Below, in pieces: positions 1-8,342 of a DNA stretch of 64,000 nt. Numbering within the stretch: position 1 is the first letter of the stretch; each line of letters begins with the position of its first letter. Source of the DNA: Saccharospirillum alexandrii_A (GTDB taxonomy: Bacteria; Pseudomonadota; Gammaproteobacteria; Pseudomonadales; Natronospirillaceae); NCBI RefSeq assembly GCF_043641555.1, contig NZ_JBHZRJ010000001.1:930001-994000 (forward strand). The letters are read 5' to 3'. Below the pieces are notes generated by a model that saw only the letters and a list, made by a program, of their open reading frames with translations, was not told the origin of the DNA and made no database searches. Both the position numbers and the translations under genes were made by a program.

Positions 1-3000
1 GGCCGCGAAAGTCTTTTTGGATGCGGGCCAGAATGGCGGTTGGGGTTTGCGGTTCGATGGGCACATCGCAATCCGGGCAATGTTGAGTGCCGAGCTTCAC
101 GTAGAGCAAGCGTAGGTAGTGATAGATTTCGGTCAGGGTGCCCAGGGTGCTTTTGCGTCCGCCGCGGCTGGTGCGCTGTTCTATCGCAACCGACGGTGGA
201 ATGCCATAGATGGCGTCCACATCCGGGCGTGACGCCGGTTGCACAAATTGCCGCGCGTAAGCGTTTAGAGATTCCAGATAACGACGCTGGCCCTCGCCAA
301 AAATCAGGTCAAACGCCAGGGTGCTTTTGCCGCTGCCACTGACGCCGGAAATCACGGTCAGCTTGTCGCGGGGCAGGGTGACGTCGATGTTTTTAAGGTT
401 GTGTTCCCGGGCATGGTGAACGCGGATGGTGTTGTCAGCTGATCGTTTTACCCGCGCCGAGTAAGTGGCGGCGATTTCCGCAACGCCCTTGCCGCCCTGG
501 GCCAGCGATTGCTCATACGCTTGCAACGCTCGAGCGGTGTAGCCGGTGTTGCTGGCCATAACCTGGGCCGGAGTTCCGGCAATCAGCAAGTCGCCGCCAG
601 CGTCACCGCCTTCCGGGCCGATATCGATGAGCCAGTCTGACGCACGCATGACATCGAGGTTGTGTTCAATAACCAGCAGGGAGTGGCCCGCTGACTGCAA
701 CTGACGGAAAGCCGCCATCAGCGTGGCGATGTCGGCAAAGTGCAGGCCGGTGGTGGGTTCATCGAACAGGAAGAGCGTGTGGTCTCGTGCTTTGCCCTTG
801 GTGCCGGTTGTTGCCAGATGCCCGGCCAACTTCAGGCGCTGAGCTTCCCCGCCGCTTAGGGTGGGTACGGCCTGGCCCAGTTGCAGGTAGTTAAGGCCCA
901 CATCGGCCAGAGGTTGCAGACTGCGCTGAATGTCGGTTTCGCCTTTGAAGAAGTCCAGTGCTTCGGCCACGGTCATTGCCAGTACATCGGCAATTGACAC
1001 CGCATTTGAGCGTTCAGTGTCCGTCGAACCGGGCAGAAGTTTGACCTCCAAAATCTCATCGCGGAAGCGTTTGCCATTGCAGTCCGGGCAGCGTAAATAA
1101 ACGTCGCTTAAGAACTGCATTTCCACATGCTCAAAGCCATTGCCCTGGCAGGTGGGGCAGCGCCCCTGGCCGGAGTTGAAACTGAAGGTGCCAGGCGTGT
1201 AGCCGCGCTCTTTGGACAGTGGGGTGGCGACGAAACGCTTGCGAATGGTATCGAATGCGCCGACGTAAGTGGCCGGCGTTGAACGGGTGGTCTTGCCAAT
1301 CGGGCTCTGGTCTACCATCACCACCCGGTCGATGTATTCGAGGCCGTCGATGCTGTCATGCGCGCCCGGGGCTTCGGTTTGCTCGCCCTGATGCTTGAGA
1401 ATGGCCGGGTACAGTATCTGCCGCATCAGTGTGGATTTGCCGGAACCGCTAACACCCGTCAGGCAGACCAACTGACCCAGGGGAATGTGGACGTCGATGT
1501 TTTTCAGGTTGTGTTCGCGTGCGCCATTAATTTGGATGGCGGCTTCGGCCGTTTGACCGGTTGCGACGGGTGCAGTGCTGACCTGATCAGTGCCATTCAG
1601 GTAGCGCGCGGTAAGATTGTTCTTGCGACGAAACAGGGTTTTGGGTGTACCAAAGAATTCAATATTGCCGCCTGCTTTTCCAGGCCCCGGGCCAATGTCG
1701 AGAATGCGATCGGCCGCCAGAATAACCTGAGGGTCATGCTCGACCACAAGCAATGAATTTCCCGCATCGCGCAGCCGGTGCAGTACCGTGACCAGCCGTT
1801 GAATGTCGCGCGGGTGCAGGCCGGTGCTGGGTTCGTCCAGCACGAACAGGGTGTTGACCAGGGAAGTGCCGAGCGCTGTGGTCAGGTTAATGCGCTGTAC
1901 TTCGCCGCCGCTCAGGGTTCGCGATTGACGATCCAGCGTCAGGTAATCCAGACCGACTTCGCACAGATAGGCCAGGCGCGAGCGGATTTCGGTCAGCAGT
2001 AATTGCGTCGGTTCGTCGGTATCCGTGCTGGCCAATTGTTCGAAGAAATTGGCGCAACGCGACAGCGGCAGTTGCATCATATCGGCGATGTTGAGGCCAG
2101 GGAGTTGCTGAATCGTATCTGGCTTCAGCAGGGAACCTGCTGGAACAAAACGCGGCTGGCCCGCCAATGCTTGTTCTGCAGCAGACAACGAGCCAACCCG
2201 CCACCACAGCGAGGCGGGTTTCAGGCGAGCGCCATCGCAGCTGGGGCACGAGGTGTAGGAACGGTACTTGGAGAGCAGCACCCGAATGTGCATTTTGTAC
2301 GCTTTGCTCTCCAGCCAATTGAAAAACTCCTGAACGCCATACCAGACGCCCTGGTCCCAGTCGCCTTCGCCATTGATTACCCAGGCTTTATGGTCATCGC
2401 TGAGTTTGGCCCAAGGTGTATCGGTCGGGATGTTGCGTTTTTTGGCATAACGCATCAGGTCGCGCTGCACTTCTTCGTAAGCCGGCGTCTGAATGGGTTT
2501 GATAGCACCCTCTTTCAGGCTCTTGCGCTCATCGGGTATCACCAGGCCATAGTCGACACCGATGATGCGTCCGAACCCCCGGCAGCTTTCGCAGGCGCCC
2601 AGGGGTGAGTTGAAGGAAAACTGGCTGGGGCTGGGTTCCGGGTAGTCGAGATCGCACTGGGCGCAATGGTGATGACTGGAGAAGCGCTCGGGCTTGCCCG
2701 TTTCCCGCGCATCGTCCATTGGGTAAACCAGCACATGGCCCTTGCCGTAACGCAGGGCCGTTTCCACGGCTTCGGTCAGCCGACTGCGGTTATCGTCAGT
2801 GAGTTTCAATCGGTCCTGGACGACCTCCACCCGGTCTCCCTCGCGCCGGTGGATGCGGGCGTAGCCCTGCTGGTTCAGCAGTTGGGATACCTCCTCATCG
2901 CTCAGTCGCTCCGGGACGTGCAGGGGAATACACACCATCAGCCGTTGCCCGGCAGACGCATCCCTGTAGAGAGCGCTCACAATGCTTTGCGGCGTATCGC

Positions 3001-3391
3001 TGACCACTTCCCGCCCACAGCTTTGGCAATACAGGTGCGCCAGGCGGGCAAAGAGCAGCTTGAGGTAGTCGTTCAACTCGGTCATGGTGCCCACGGTCGA
3101 GCGGGAGGTGCGCACCGTGTTGCTCTGCTCGATGGCAATGGCGGGCGGAATGCCTTCAATGCTGTCGACCGCGGGTTTATCCATGCGGTCCAGAAACTGG
3201 CGAGCGTAGGTTGAAAAGGTTTCGACGTAGCGGCGCTGACCTTCGGCGTAGATGGTATCGAACGCCAGGGTCGACTTGCCCGAACCGCTCACCCCGGTAA
3301 CCACCACCAGCTCACCCAGAGGAATGTCCAGATCGAGGTTCTTCAGATTGTTCTGGCGTGCGCCGCGCAGGCGAAGGGTGTCTTGAGGCAT
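1..3391 (-). CDS. Double-length UvrA-like excinuclease ABC subunit A (tandem fusion, 3' end outside window)
   Basis: UvrA is the damage-recognition ATPase of nucleotide excision repair. Reading down from the ATG at 3391, the frame holds one whole UvrA unit and then the start of a second, with no stop between them. Walker A motifs GVSGSGKST occur near residues 32, 645 and 1014. Signature motifs LSGGEVQR and LSGGEAQR and Cys-x2-Cys zinc-finger pairs lie in the first unit. The third Walker A is followed by DLIFGEGQRRYLESL and the UvrB-binding-type region, as at a UvrA N-terminus. An ordinary UvrA is about 940 residues, while at least 1130 are coded here before the window edge. I infer a UvrA paralogue made of two fused UvrA copies, not the housekeeping uvrA. 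No LexA box is visible upstream. The fusion junction is near position 430. Confidence 0.88.
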   Translation of the reverse strand, partial: MPQDTLRLRGARQNNLKNLDLDIPLGELVVVTGVSGSGKSTLAFDTIYAEGQRRYVETFSTYARQFLDRMDKPAVDSIEGIPPAIAIEQSNTVRTSRSTVGTMTELNDYLKLLFARLAHLYCQSCGREVVSDTPQSIVSALYRDASAGQRLMVCIPLHVPERLSDEEVSQLLNQQGYARIHRREGDRVEVVQDRLKLTDDNRSRLTEAVETALRYGKGHVLVYPMDDARETGKPERFSSHHHCAQCDLDYPEPSPSQFSFNSPLGACESCRGFGRIIGVDYGLVIPDERKSLKEGAIKPIQTPAYEEVQRDLMRYAKKRNIPTDTPWAKLSDDHKAWVINGEGDWDQGVWYGVQEFFNWLESKAYKMHIRVLLSKYRSYTSCPSCDGARLKPASLWWRVGSLSAAEQALAGQPRFVPAGSLLKPDTIQQLPGLNIADMMQLPLSRCANFFEQLASTDTDEPTQLLLTEIRSRLAYLCEVGLDYLTLDRQSRTLSGGEVQRINLTTALGTSLVNTLFVLDEPSTGLHPRDIQRLVTVLHRLRDAGNSLLVVEHDPQVILAADRILDIGPGPGKAGGNIEFFGTPKTLFRRKNNLTARYLNGTDQVSTAPVATGQTAEAAIQINGAREHNLKNIDVHIPLGQLVCLTGVSGSGKSTLMRQILYPAILKHQGEQTEAPGAHDSIDGLEYIDRVVMVDQSPIGKTTRSTPATYVGAFDTIRKRFVATPLSKERGYTPGTFSFNSGQGRCPTCQGNGFEHVEMQFLSDVYLRCPDCNGKRFRDEILEVKLLPGSTDTERSNAVSIADVLAMTVAEALDFFKGETDIQRSLQPLADVGLNYLQLGQAVPTLSGGEAQRLKLAGHLATTGTKGKARDHTLFLFDEPTTGLHFADIATLMAAFRQLQSAGHSLLVIEHNLDVMRASDWLIDIGPEGGDAGGDLLIAGTPAQVMASNTGYTARALQAYEQSLAQGGKGVAEIAATYSARVKRSADNTIRVHHAREHNLKNIDVTLPRDKLTVISGVSGSGKSTLAFDLIFGEGQRRYLESLNAYARQFVQPASRPDVDAIYGIPPSVAIEQRTSRGGRKSTLGTLTEIYHYLRLLYVKLGTQHCPDCDVPIEPQTPTAILARIQKDFRG

Positions 3392-3511
3392 GGGGCTGGT
3401 CTTCCGGTTTGGGATTCAGGGCTGACTGTAACGGAGCGAGAGAGTACGACCAAGGTAGGTCGGTAGATGAACAGTATTGCAGTTTTTCGAAGCCCGGGGG
3501 AAAAAAAGCAT

Positions 3512-3542
3512 AAAAAAAGGGGGGATAAACATCCCCCCTTTT
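3512..3542 (-). terminator. Rho-independent terminator after ibpA
   Basis: A stem of about 12 bp (six G-C pairs flanked by A-T pairs, loop AAAC) is followed on the minus strand by a run of seven T. It lies 22 bases past the ibpA stop and separates ibpA from the UvrA gene downstream on the same strand. Confidence 0.85.
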
Positions 3543-3563
3543 CTACTAACGGACAGTCGGCAA

Positions 3564-4055
3564 TCAGGCGGCCTTGGTTTTGTCCTTGGCTTCCTGATGC
3601 TCAATGGCCGTGCCGGAAGTCTTGCCATTAATGGCAATGGTTTTCGGTTTCATCGCCTCGGGCACTTCTTTGACCAGTTGAATGGTCAGAAGGCCGTGCT
3701 TGAGCTCAGCGCCGCGCACTTCCACATGGTCGGCCAGATTGAACTTGCGTTCAAAGGACCGATAGGCAATGCCCTGATGCAGGAAGCGACGGTTCTTGTC
3801 GTCTTCGTTGCTGGCTTTCTTGCCGCGTACCGTCAGTACGCCGTTTTCGACCTGAAGATTCAGTTCGTCTTCTTCAAAGCCGGCCACTGCCAGGGTAATG
3901 CCGTACGCGTTTTCACCCGTCACTTCGATGTTGTAAGGCGGGTAACCATTGGAGGTTTGCTCGCCACGCAGGGCGGAATCCAACAGGTTAGCCATACGGT
4001 CGAAGCCAATGGTGCTGCGGTACAGTGGTGTTAAGTCGATGTGTGTCATAGTCAT
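3564..4055 (-). CDS. ibpA: Small heat shock protein, IbpA/Hsp20 family
   Basis: This is an ATP-independent holdase chaperone of the cytoplasm that binds unfolding proteins. The N-terminus DLTPLYRSTIGFDRM is the IbpA signature. The alpha-crystallin domain runs from about residue 40 to 130 and includes the conserved AGF and GVLTVRGKK segments. Length (163 aa) is normal apart from a slightly long C-terminal tail rich in Lys and Ala. Two ATGs, at 4055 and 4049, follow the AGGAGA site; the second has better spacing and aligns with E. coli IbpA, so it may be the true start. A sigma-32-like promoter and a structured, ROSE-like leader lie directly upstream and imply double heat control. Confidence 0.95.
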   Translation of the reverse strand: MTMTHIDLTPLYRSTIGFDRMANLLDSALRGEQTSNGYPPYNIEVTGENAYGITLAVAGFEEDELNLQVENGVLTVRGKKASNEDDKNRRFLHQGIAYRSFERKFNLADHVEVRGAELKHGLLTIQLVKEVPEAMKPKTIAINGKTSGTAIEHQEAKDKTKAA

Positions 4056-4142
4056 ATTCTCCTAACGAAGCAATACAATAGTCAGCCCCTGAGGGCACTG
4101 GTTAGATAGCAGGCGGGACTCTCATCGAGACGTCCTGCTGCA
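4056..4142 (-). promoter_or_regulatory. Structured 5' leader of ibpA, ROSE-like RNA thermometer
   Basis: The leader predicted from the promoter is about 87 nt. It can fold into a large hairpin (AGCAGG pairing with CCTGCT, inner TCTC with GAGA), a second hairpin (GCCC with GGGC near 4081-4100), and a short last hairpin at 4060-4073 in which TTGCT faces AGGA of the Shine-Dalgarno site across a five-base loop. The TYGCT/AGGA pairing next to the start codon is the defining feature of ROSE thermometers. Only inspection supports this; a covariance search would settle it. Confidence 0.6.
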
Positions 4143-4149
4143 CAACCTA

Positions 4150-4177
4150 AGATAAGGTTGAAGCGAAGGGTTTCAAG
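4150..4177 (-). promoter_or_regulatory. Sigma-32 type promoter of ibpA
   Basis: CTTGAAA at 4177-4171, a 13-base spacer, then CCTTATCT at 4157-4150 on the minus strand. The heat-shock consensus is CTTGAAA, 11-16 bases, CCCCATNT, so the -35 element is perfect and the -10 element matches six of eight. The expected start site is near 4143. Confidence 0.65.
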
Positions 4178-4351
4178 CGGCTCTGAATTGTAAAAAGTTC
4201 GTTAGCAATGAGTGAGTGGTAAAGATCCTGACGGGTGCATCCAACCGTTACCCGGGTAGCGTCTGTACTGATAAATCGGATGAATAATTGAGGCATCAAA
4301 GTATGGCTGCCAGCGTCGCCCCTACAATAGTCGCGTTGTGCTCGTCTTTCG

Positions 4352-4380
4352 CTGACAGGGTCCCTACACCGCTTTATACT
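4352..4380 (+). promoter_or_regulatory. Sigma-70 type promoter of the ECF sigma gene
   Basis: CTGACA at 4352-4357, a 17-base spacer and TATACT at 4375-4380. The predicted start site falls near 4387, only about five bases before the ATG at 4392, so the transcript would be almost leaderless unless the protein starts further in. Confidence 0.5.
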
Positions 4381-4391
4381 GGCACCGGATT

Positions 4392-4970
4392 ATGAACGGA
4401 GCCCTAGAAGTGGCCACTCCTTCCCGTACCAGAGAGTCAGACCCGGTCGAAGCCGCGCAAATGCAGCGCTGGCTGGAACGAGTGTGCGCGCAAGACACCC
4501 GGGCGCTGCGCAGCCTGTACGACCTGACCAGCGCCCGACTGATGAGCGTATCGGCACAGATCCTCAAAGATGATGCAGAAGCCGCCGATGTCTTGCAGGA
4601 GGTCTACCTGAAAGTCTGGCAGCAGGCGGCAGATTACACCGGGGTTGGGTCTGTCTGGGGCTGGTTGATCGTCATTACCCGCAATGCCTCACTTGATCGG
4701 CTTCGCAGCCGGCAGCGTAAACGTGAAGAATCCCTGGATGACCTCGACCCGGTTGATATCGGGGAGCAGTCCCACCACAACGCAGTGGACAGTGGCATAG
4801 AGCGGTGCCTGGAGGTTCTGAACGATAATGCTCGCCAGGCCATCGTTTTATCCTACATTTACGGGTTTAGCCATCATGAAGTCCAGCAGCGACTGGAGCG
4901 ACCTCTGGGTACGGTGAAAGCCTGGATCCGGCGTGGTTTACAGGAGTTGAAACGATGTCTCGAAGCCTGA
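4392..4970 (+). CDS. ECF-type RNA polymerase sigma factor
   Basis: This is an alternative sigma factor with the two-domain ECF layout. Region 2 is at about residues 35-100, with DAEAADVLQEVYLKVWQ (-10 recognition) and WGWLIVITRNASLDRLR. Region 4 is at about 130-185, with HHEVQQRLERPLGTVKAWIRRG as its helix-turn-helix. Length (192 aa) is typical. The next gene overlaps by 16 bases and encodes a matching anti-sigma factor with a membrane anchor, so the sigma factor is probably held inactive until an envelope or oxidative signal. The start has no clear Shine-Dalgarno site and lies very close to a sigma-70 promoter. The target regulon cannot be told from the sequence. Confidence 0.92.
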   Translation: MNGALEVATPSRTRESDPVEAAQMQRWLERVCAQDTRALRSLYDLTSARLMSVSAQILKDDAEAADVLQEVYLKVWQQAADYTGVGSVWGWLIVITRNASLDRLRSRQRKREESLDDLDPVDIGEQSHHNAVDSGIERCLEVLNDNARQAIVLSYIYGFSHHEVQQRLERPLGTVKAWIRRGLQELKRCLEA

Positions 4971-5725
4971 GGTATTCCAACCCCGACGTCTGCGACCAGT
5001 TGGCCGCCCAGTACGTCGCGGGTGACATGACGGCCCGGGTGCGTCGACGCATGGAGCAACTGATGCAGGAACATCCGCCGCTGAAGGCTGCGGTTGCGGA
5101 CTGGTCAGACCGAATGATGCCGCTCCAAAACCGCTACCCCGAGCAGGCGCCACCCGCGAGCCTTTGGCGTCAGATCGAACACTCATTACCGGCAGATCGC
5201 AAACCAAAAGCGCAAACAGCGCCGACTCGAAAAACCGGTGTTCTTACCCGACTTCTGGATCTACTTAACCCGGGCGTACTGTGGCCAGCGGTGACCGGTG
5301 GTGCCTTGGTGGCCTTGGTGATGATCACCTTGAACCTCGGCCTGGTGCGTTCGCCCGAATCAATCGGCCCAGCGTATATGGCCCCGCTCAGTTGGGAAGG
5401 CGACGTTGCGCTGGTGGTCAGCGGTTACCGCCGCAACGGCGACCAACCGGCCTGGTTATCAGCCCAGTGGTCGGCTCGCCTGGATGATCGGCCAGAGGGT
5501 GCTACGCACCTCTGGGCTGAAACCGGAGAAAACCGGGAGTGGGTTTACCTGGGCGCCGTCACCCCTGAAAACCGACGCTGGGATCTGGATGCCGAAGGCT
5601 GGCAGGCCGTGATGGAAGCCCACCGGTTGGTGGTCAACGACAACCCCGGCACCATTCAACCTCAGCTGGCGTTGATGGAAGGACCCTGTATTCAACTGGG
5701 TAATTGGGATTCGGCCGACAGTTAA
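4955..5725 (+). CDS. Anti-sigma factor, RskA-like, single membrane span
   Basis: This is a membrane anti-sigma factor of 256 aa. The cytoplasmic N-terminus (about 1-105) contains the anti-sigma helix region with DQLAAQYVAGDM and a following WRQIE segment. A single membrane helix lies at about 108-130 (VTGGALVALVMITLNLGLV), and an RskA-type C-terminal domain of about 120 residues lies in the periplasm. The gene overlaps the ECF sigma gene, so the two are translationally coupled and almost certainly partners. There is no zinc-binding HxxxCxxC motif, so it is not a ZAS-type anti-sigma. A GC-rich hairpin without a T-run follows at about 5740-5770. Confidence 0.85.
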   Translation: MSRSLRYSNPDVCDQLAAQYVAGDMTARVRRRMEQLMQEHPPLKAAVADWSDRMMPLQNRYPEQAPPASLWRQIEHSLPADRKPKAQTAPTRKTGVLTRLLDLLNPGVLWPAVTGGALVALVMITLNLGLVRSPESIGPAYMAPLSWEGDVALVVSGYRRNGDQPAWLSAQWSARLDDRPEGATHLWAETGENREWVYLGAVTPENRRWDLDAEGWQAVMEAHRLVVNDNPGTIQPQLALMEGPCIQLGNWDSADS

Positions 5726-5782
5726 CATTGCCAGTTACGCTGGAGCCGGGTTCGTCGAATGGAGCCCGGCACCAGGCCGATG

Positions 5783-6454
5783 TCATTGCCGGGCCGGGGT
5801 TAACAGCGGCTCGTAAAGCGTTAGCATCAACTGGGCATCCGCTTCTTTTGGATTGTTCAGTTGCTTGCGGGCGTGCCTGACCAACTTCTGTAGGTGTGAG
5901 CGATGCTCGGGCCGTTGCGCATCCCAAAAACCAGCCGGATTGGGGATAGAGGAGGTCGCCCGTTGTCGATCCTGACTCACCCTCAACCATTCGTAGCCGC
6001 GCCCGTTTTCAAAGACCACACCTTCGTCTAATAAGCCGAATTCCTGTTGTTGCAGATAGCGTCGAACCTGAAAGAGATTGTTCGCCGGCGAGATCAGCCA
6101 GTCGGGTTGGGTGTCAGCGTTGTTTTCCGAGACCGCACTGACAATCGCCTGAGTGACTTCATCGCCAACACCGGCCAGTACCAGTAAAGGCTGGGTGTTG
6201 GGTGTAAGTACCAATTGCTCTGCTGGCAGGATATGGAGTTCGTAGCCGGTCGCGCCATAACGATCCAAACGGCCTTGCAGGTCGGTCATAATCGAGTCGA
6301 TCTGATCGACGAAATGCACCTGGTTCGCTCGCTCGCTTTCCAGCAACGCCAAGCCCAGCCGGCCATGATCACAACACAGGTCCCACACCTCGTCATAACC
6401 GGGTGGAATGGCATCAAACAAAGCGGTCAGTCGTTTTCCAAGTCGGGTTTTCAT
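5783..6454 (-). CDS. SAM-dependent methyltransferase, TrmK-like
   Basis: The 223-aa protein has a Rossmann-type methyltransferase fold. The SAM-binding motif I is DLCCDHGRLGLAL near residues 25-37, close to the DxGSDHA motif of TrmK (COG2384), which methylates N1 of adenine 22 in tRNA. PLLVLAGVGDEV matches the motif IV region of that family, where an IAGMGG-like string is usual. The gene follows hmuV by 15 bases on the same strand and could be co-transcribed with the heme operon, although no functional link is apparent. No good ribosome site precedes the ATG. Substrate assignment is from family only. Confidence 0.7.
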   Translation of the reverse strand: MKTRLGKRLTALFDAIPPGYDEVWDLCCDHGRLGLALLESERANQVHFVDQIDSIMTDLQGRLDRYGATGYELHILPAEQLVLTPNTQPLLVLAGVGDEVTQAIVSAVSENNADTQPDWLISPANNLFQVRRYLQQQEFGLLDEGVVFENGRGYEWLRVSQDRQRATSSIPNPAGFWDAQRPEHRSHLQKLVRHARKQLNNPKEADAQLMLTLYEPLLTPARQ

Positions 6455-6469
6455 AGCGCTATGGTAGCG

Positions 6470-7303
6470 TCAACCGGCGGCGGCGTCTGCGCTTTTGAAA
6501 GGGACTGGCTGTGGCGCGACTAGTGGATTCTTACGGGCAACTAGCAATGGCCATTCAGCCTCCGGGTGAGACAGGCGATGAGTGTGCAACGCAAACGCCT
6601 CAACCATAGCTTGCGGGGTGAGGCAGCTTTTGACTGGCCCGGCATCAAGTAAGGCGCCGTCTTTTAATATCAGGACCCGGTCGGCGTATTGAGCCGCCAG
6701 GTGTATGTCGTGGACGATGGCGAGCACACCGATGCCTTCGTTGGTCAGTGCCCGCACTCGTTGGAACACTTGATGTTGGTGCGACGGGTCGAGGCTGGCT
6801 GTACATTCATCGAGAAACAAATAACGATGTGTGGCTTGTGAAGAGAGCAACTGATTCAGCACTCGGGCCAGTTGCACCCGCTGCTTTTCGCCACCGGACA
6901 GCGCCGTGTAGTGGCGCTCGGCAAGATGCGCGGTGCCGGTCAGTTCGAGTCGTTCCAGTGCGGTTTTGCGTTCTCGCGCCGGTCGATTCAGCCCGAACGG
7001 CGTGCGCCCCAAAGCCACCACTTCCCAGGCTTTGAACGGGAAACTCATCGGGCTGGCCTGAGGCATCACGGCCCGGCGTTTGGCCAGGTCCTGTTTGCAA
7101 ATGCCTTGCACCGGCTCGCCATCGTAACTTAGCTCTCCCTCTTGCAAGCCCCATTCGCCACTGACGACTTTCAACAATGACGACTTACCAGCGCCATTGG
7201 CGCCGATCACCGCGACCACTTCGCCGGGTGTTAACTGAAAGGAAATTGAGTCCAGCAGGCGGCGCCCGCCTTTGGACAGGCTGAGTTGGGCAACGTTAAT
7301 CAT
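6470..7303 (-). CDS. hmuV: Heme ABC transporter ATP-binding protein HmuV
   Basis: This is the ATPase of the heme importer at the cytoplasmic face of the inner membrane. Walker A GANGAGKS is at residues 34-41, the signature LSGGEKQR begins at 135 and Walker B YLFLDE is at 161-166, with a D-loop and H-loop (VHDIH) after it. Length (277 aa) fits HmuV. The gene overlaps hmuU by eight bases and is the last transporter gene of an operon read hmuS-hmuT-hmuU-hmuV. Assignment as heme rather than cobalamin or siderophore transporter rests on hmuS and hmuT upstream. A Fur-type site precedes the operon. Confidence 0.93.
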   Translation of the reverse strand: MINVAQLSLSKGGRRLLDSISFQLTPGEVVAVIGANGAGKSSLLKVVSGEWGLQEGELSYDGEPVQGICKQDLAKRRAVMPQASPMSFPFKAWEVVALGRTPFGLNRPARERKTALERLELTGTAHLAERHYTALSGGEKQRVQLARVLNQLLSSQATHRYLFLDECTASLDPSHQHQVFQRVRALTNEGIGVLAIVHDIHLAAQYADRVLILKDGALLDAGPVKSCLTPQAMVEAFALHTHRLSHPEAEWPLLVARKNPLVAPQPVPFKSADAAAG

Positions 7304-8342
7304 GTTGAATGCCTTCTGTGGTTTGTCGCATCAGCAAATACAAAAAGAACGGGCCGCCGAGCAGGGCGGTGATGATGCCAATCGGCAATTCGGCCGGAGC
7401 GACCAGCAAGCGAGCCAGAATGTCAGCCCAGACCAGCAGGGCGGCACCGACCAAACCGCTCAGCGGTATAAGCGCCCGATGGTCCGGCCCGAGGGCCAGG
7501 CGCACCAGGTGGGGGACAACTAGGCCAACAAAGCCGATCATTCCGGCCACCGAAACACCCGCGCCAACGGCCAGTGCCGTGAGCACAAAGACACGGCGCC
7601 TAATGCGGTCCGGGTCGATGCCGAGGTGGTCGGCGACGGATTCACCCATCAGCATTACGTTCAGTGCGCCCGCCATCAGCGGAAAACCTATTAGCGAAAC
7701 ACTCATCCAGGGGGCGGCGATGGCCAGGTCCCGCCAGGTGACTGACGCTAGGCTGCCCATGCTCCAGAAGGTGAAGGAGCGCAGTTCCGCATCGTCGGCC
7801 AAGTAGGTCAGCAGACCGGAAACCGCACCGCTGAACGCGGTGATGGCGACGCCAGCCAGAATCAGAGTCGTGACCTGGCTACCGCCCGGGGTCAGTTTGG
7901 CAATGCTGTAGATGACCCAGGTGACCAGTAGGGCCCCTAAAAAAGCAGCAAACGGCAAGGCCAGAAAACCAAAGGTTGCCATGAAGCCGGCCAGAATGGA
8001 GTTACCCAATACGATCACCGCCAGCGCAGCCAGTGCCGCTCCGCTGGAAACACCTATCAACCCCGGGTCGGCCAGAGGGTTGCGAAACAACCCCTGAATC
8101 GCCGCACCGGCCATGGCGAGCGACGCCCCAATCATCAACCCCATTAGCATTCGGGGCAGTCGGATATCGCCCAGCACGATGGCAACGTGCCGGGGCAGTT
8201 CCGGCAGTGTCATCGGGCTCCAGTGCATCGACCAGATGCCGAGTTCTCGCAAGCTGACCGGCACTGGCCCGAAGGCCAGGGCCGTCATAAGCGCAACGGC
8301 CAACAGCAAACCGATCAGCGCGGTAAAGAGCCGGGTGGTCAT
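7296..8342 (-). CDS. hmuU: Heme ABC transporter permease HmuU
   Basis: This is a FecCD/BtuC-family permease of 348 aa with about ten membrane helices, forming the homodimeric channel for heme in the inner membrane. Family motifs include RLPRMLMGLMIGASLAMAG near the N-terminus, LADPGLIGVSSGA, and the coupling region GFVGLVVPHLVR. The C-terminal GGPFFLYLLMR is typical of the family. The stop codon overlaps hmuV and the start overlaps hmuT by four bases, a tight operon. It will work with HmuT (periplasm) and HmuV (ATPase). Confidence 0.93.
   Translation of the reverse strand: MTTRLFTALIGLLLAVALMTALAFGPVPVSLRELGIWSMHWSPMTLPELPRHVAIVLGDIRLPRMLMGLMIGASLAMAGAAIQGLFRNPLADPGLIGVSSGAALAALAVIVLGNSILAGFMATFGFLALPFAAFLGALLVTWVIYSIAKLTPGGSQVTTLILAGVAITAFSGAVSGLLTYLADDAELRSFTFWSMGSLASVTWRDLAIAAPWMSVSLIGFPLMAGALNVMLMGESVADHLGIDPDRIRRRVFVLTALAVGAGVSVAGMIGFVGLVVPHLVRLALGPDHRALIPLSGLVGAALLVWADILARLLVAPAELPIGIITALLGGPFFLYLLMRQTTEGIQHD

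Noticed and set aside
3392..3480. LexA box upstream of the UvrA fusion
   Set aside because: A CTG(N10)CAG pattern was looked for and not found.
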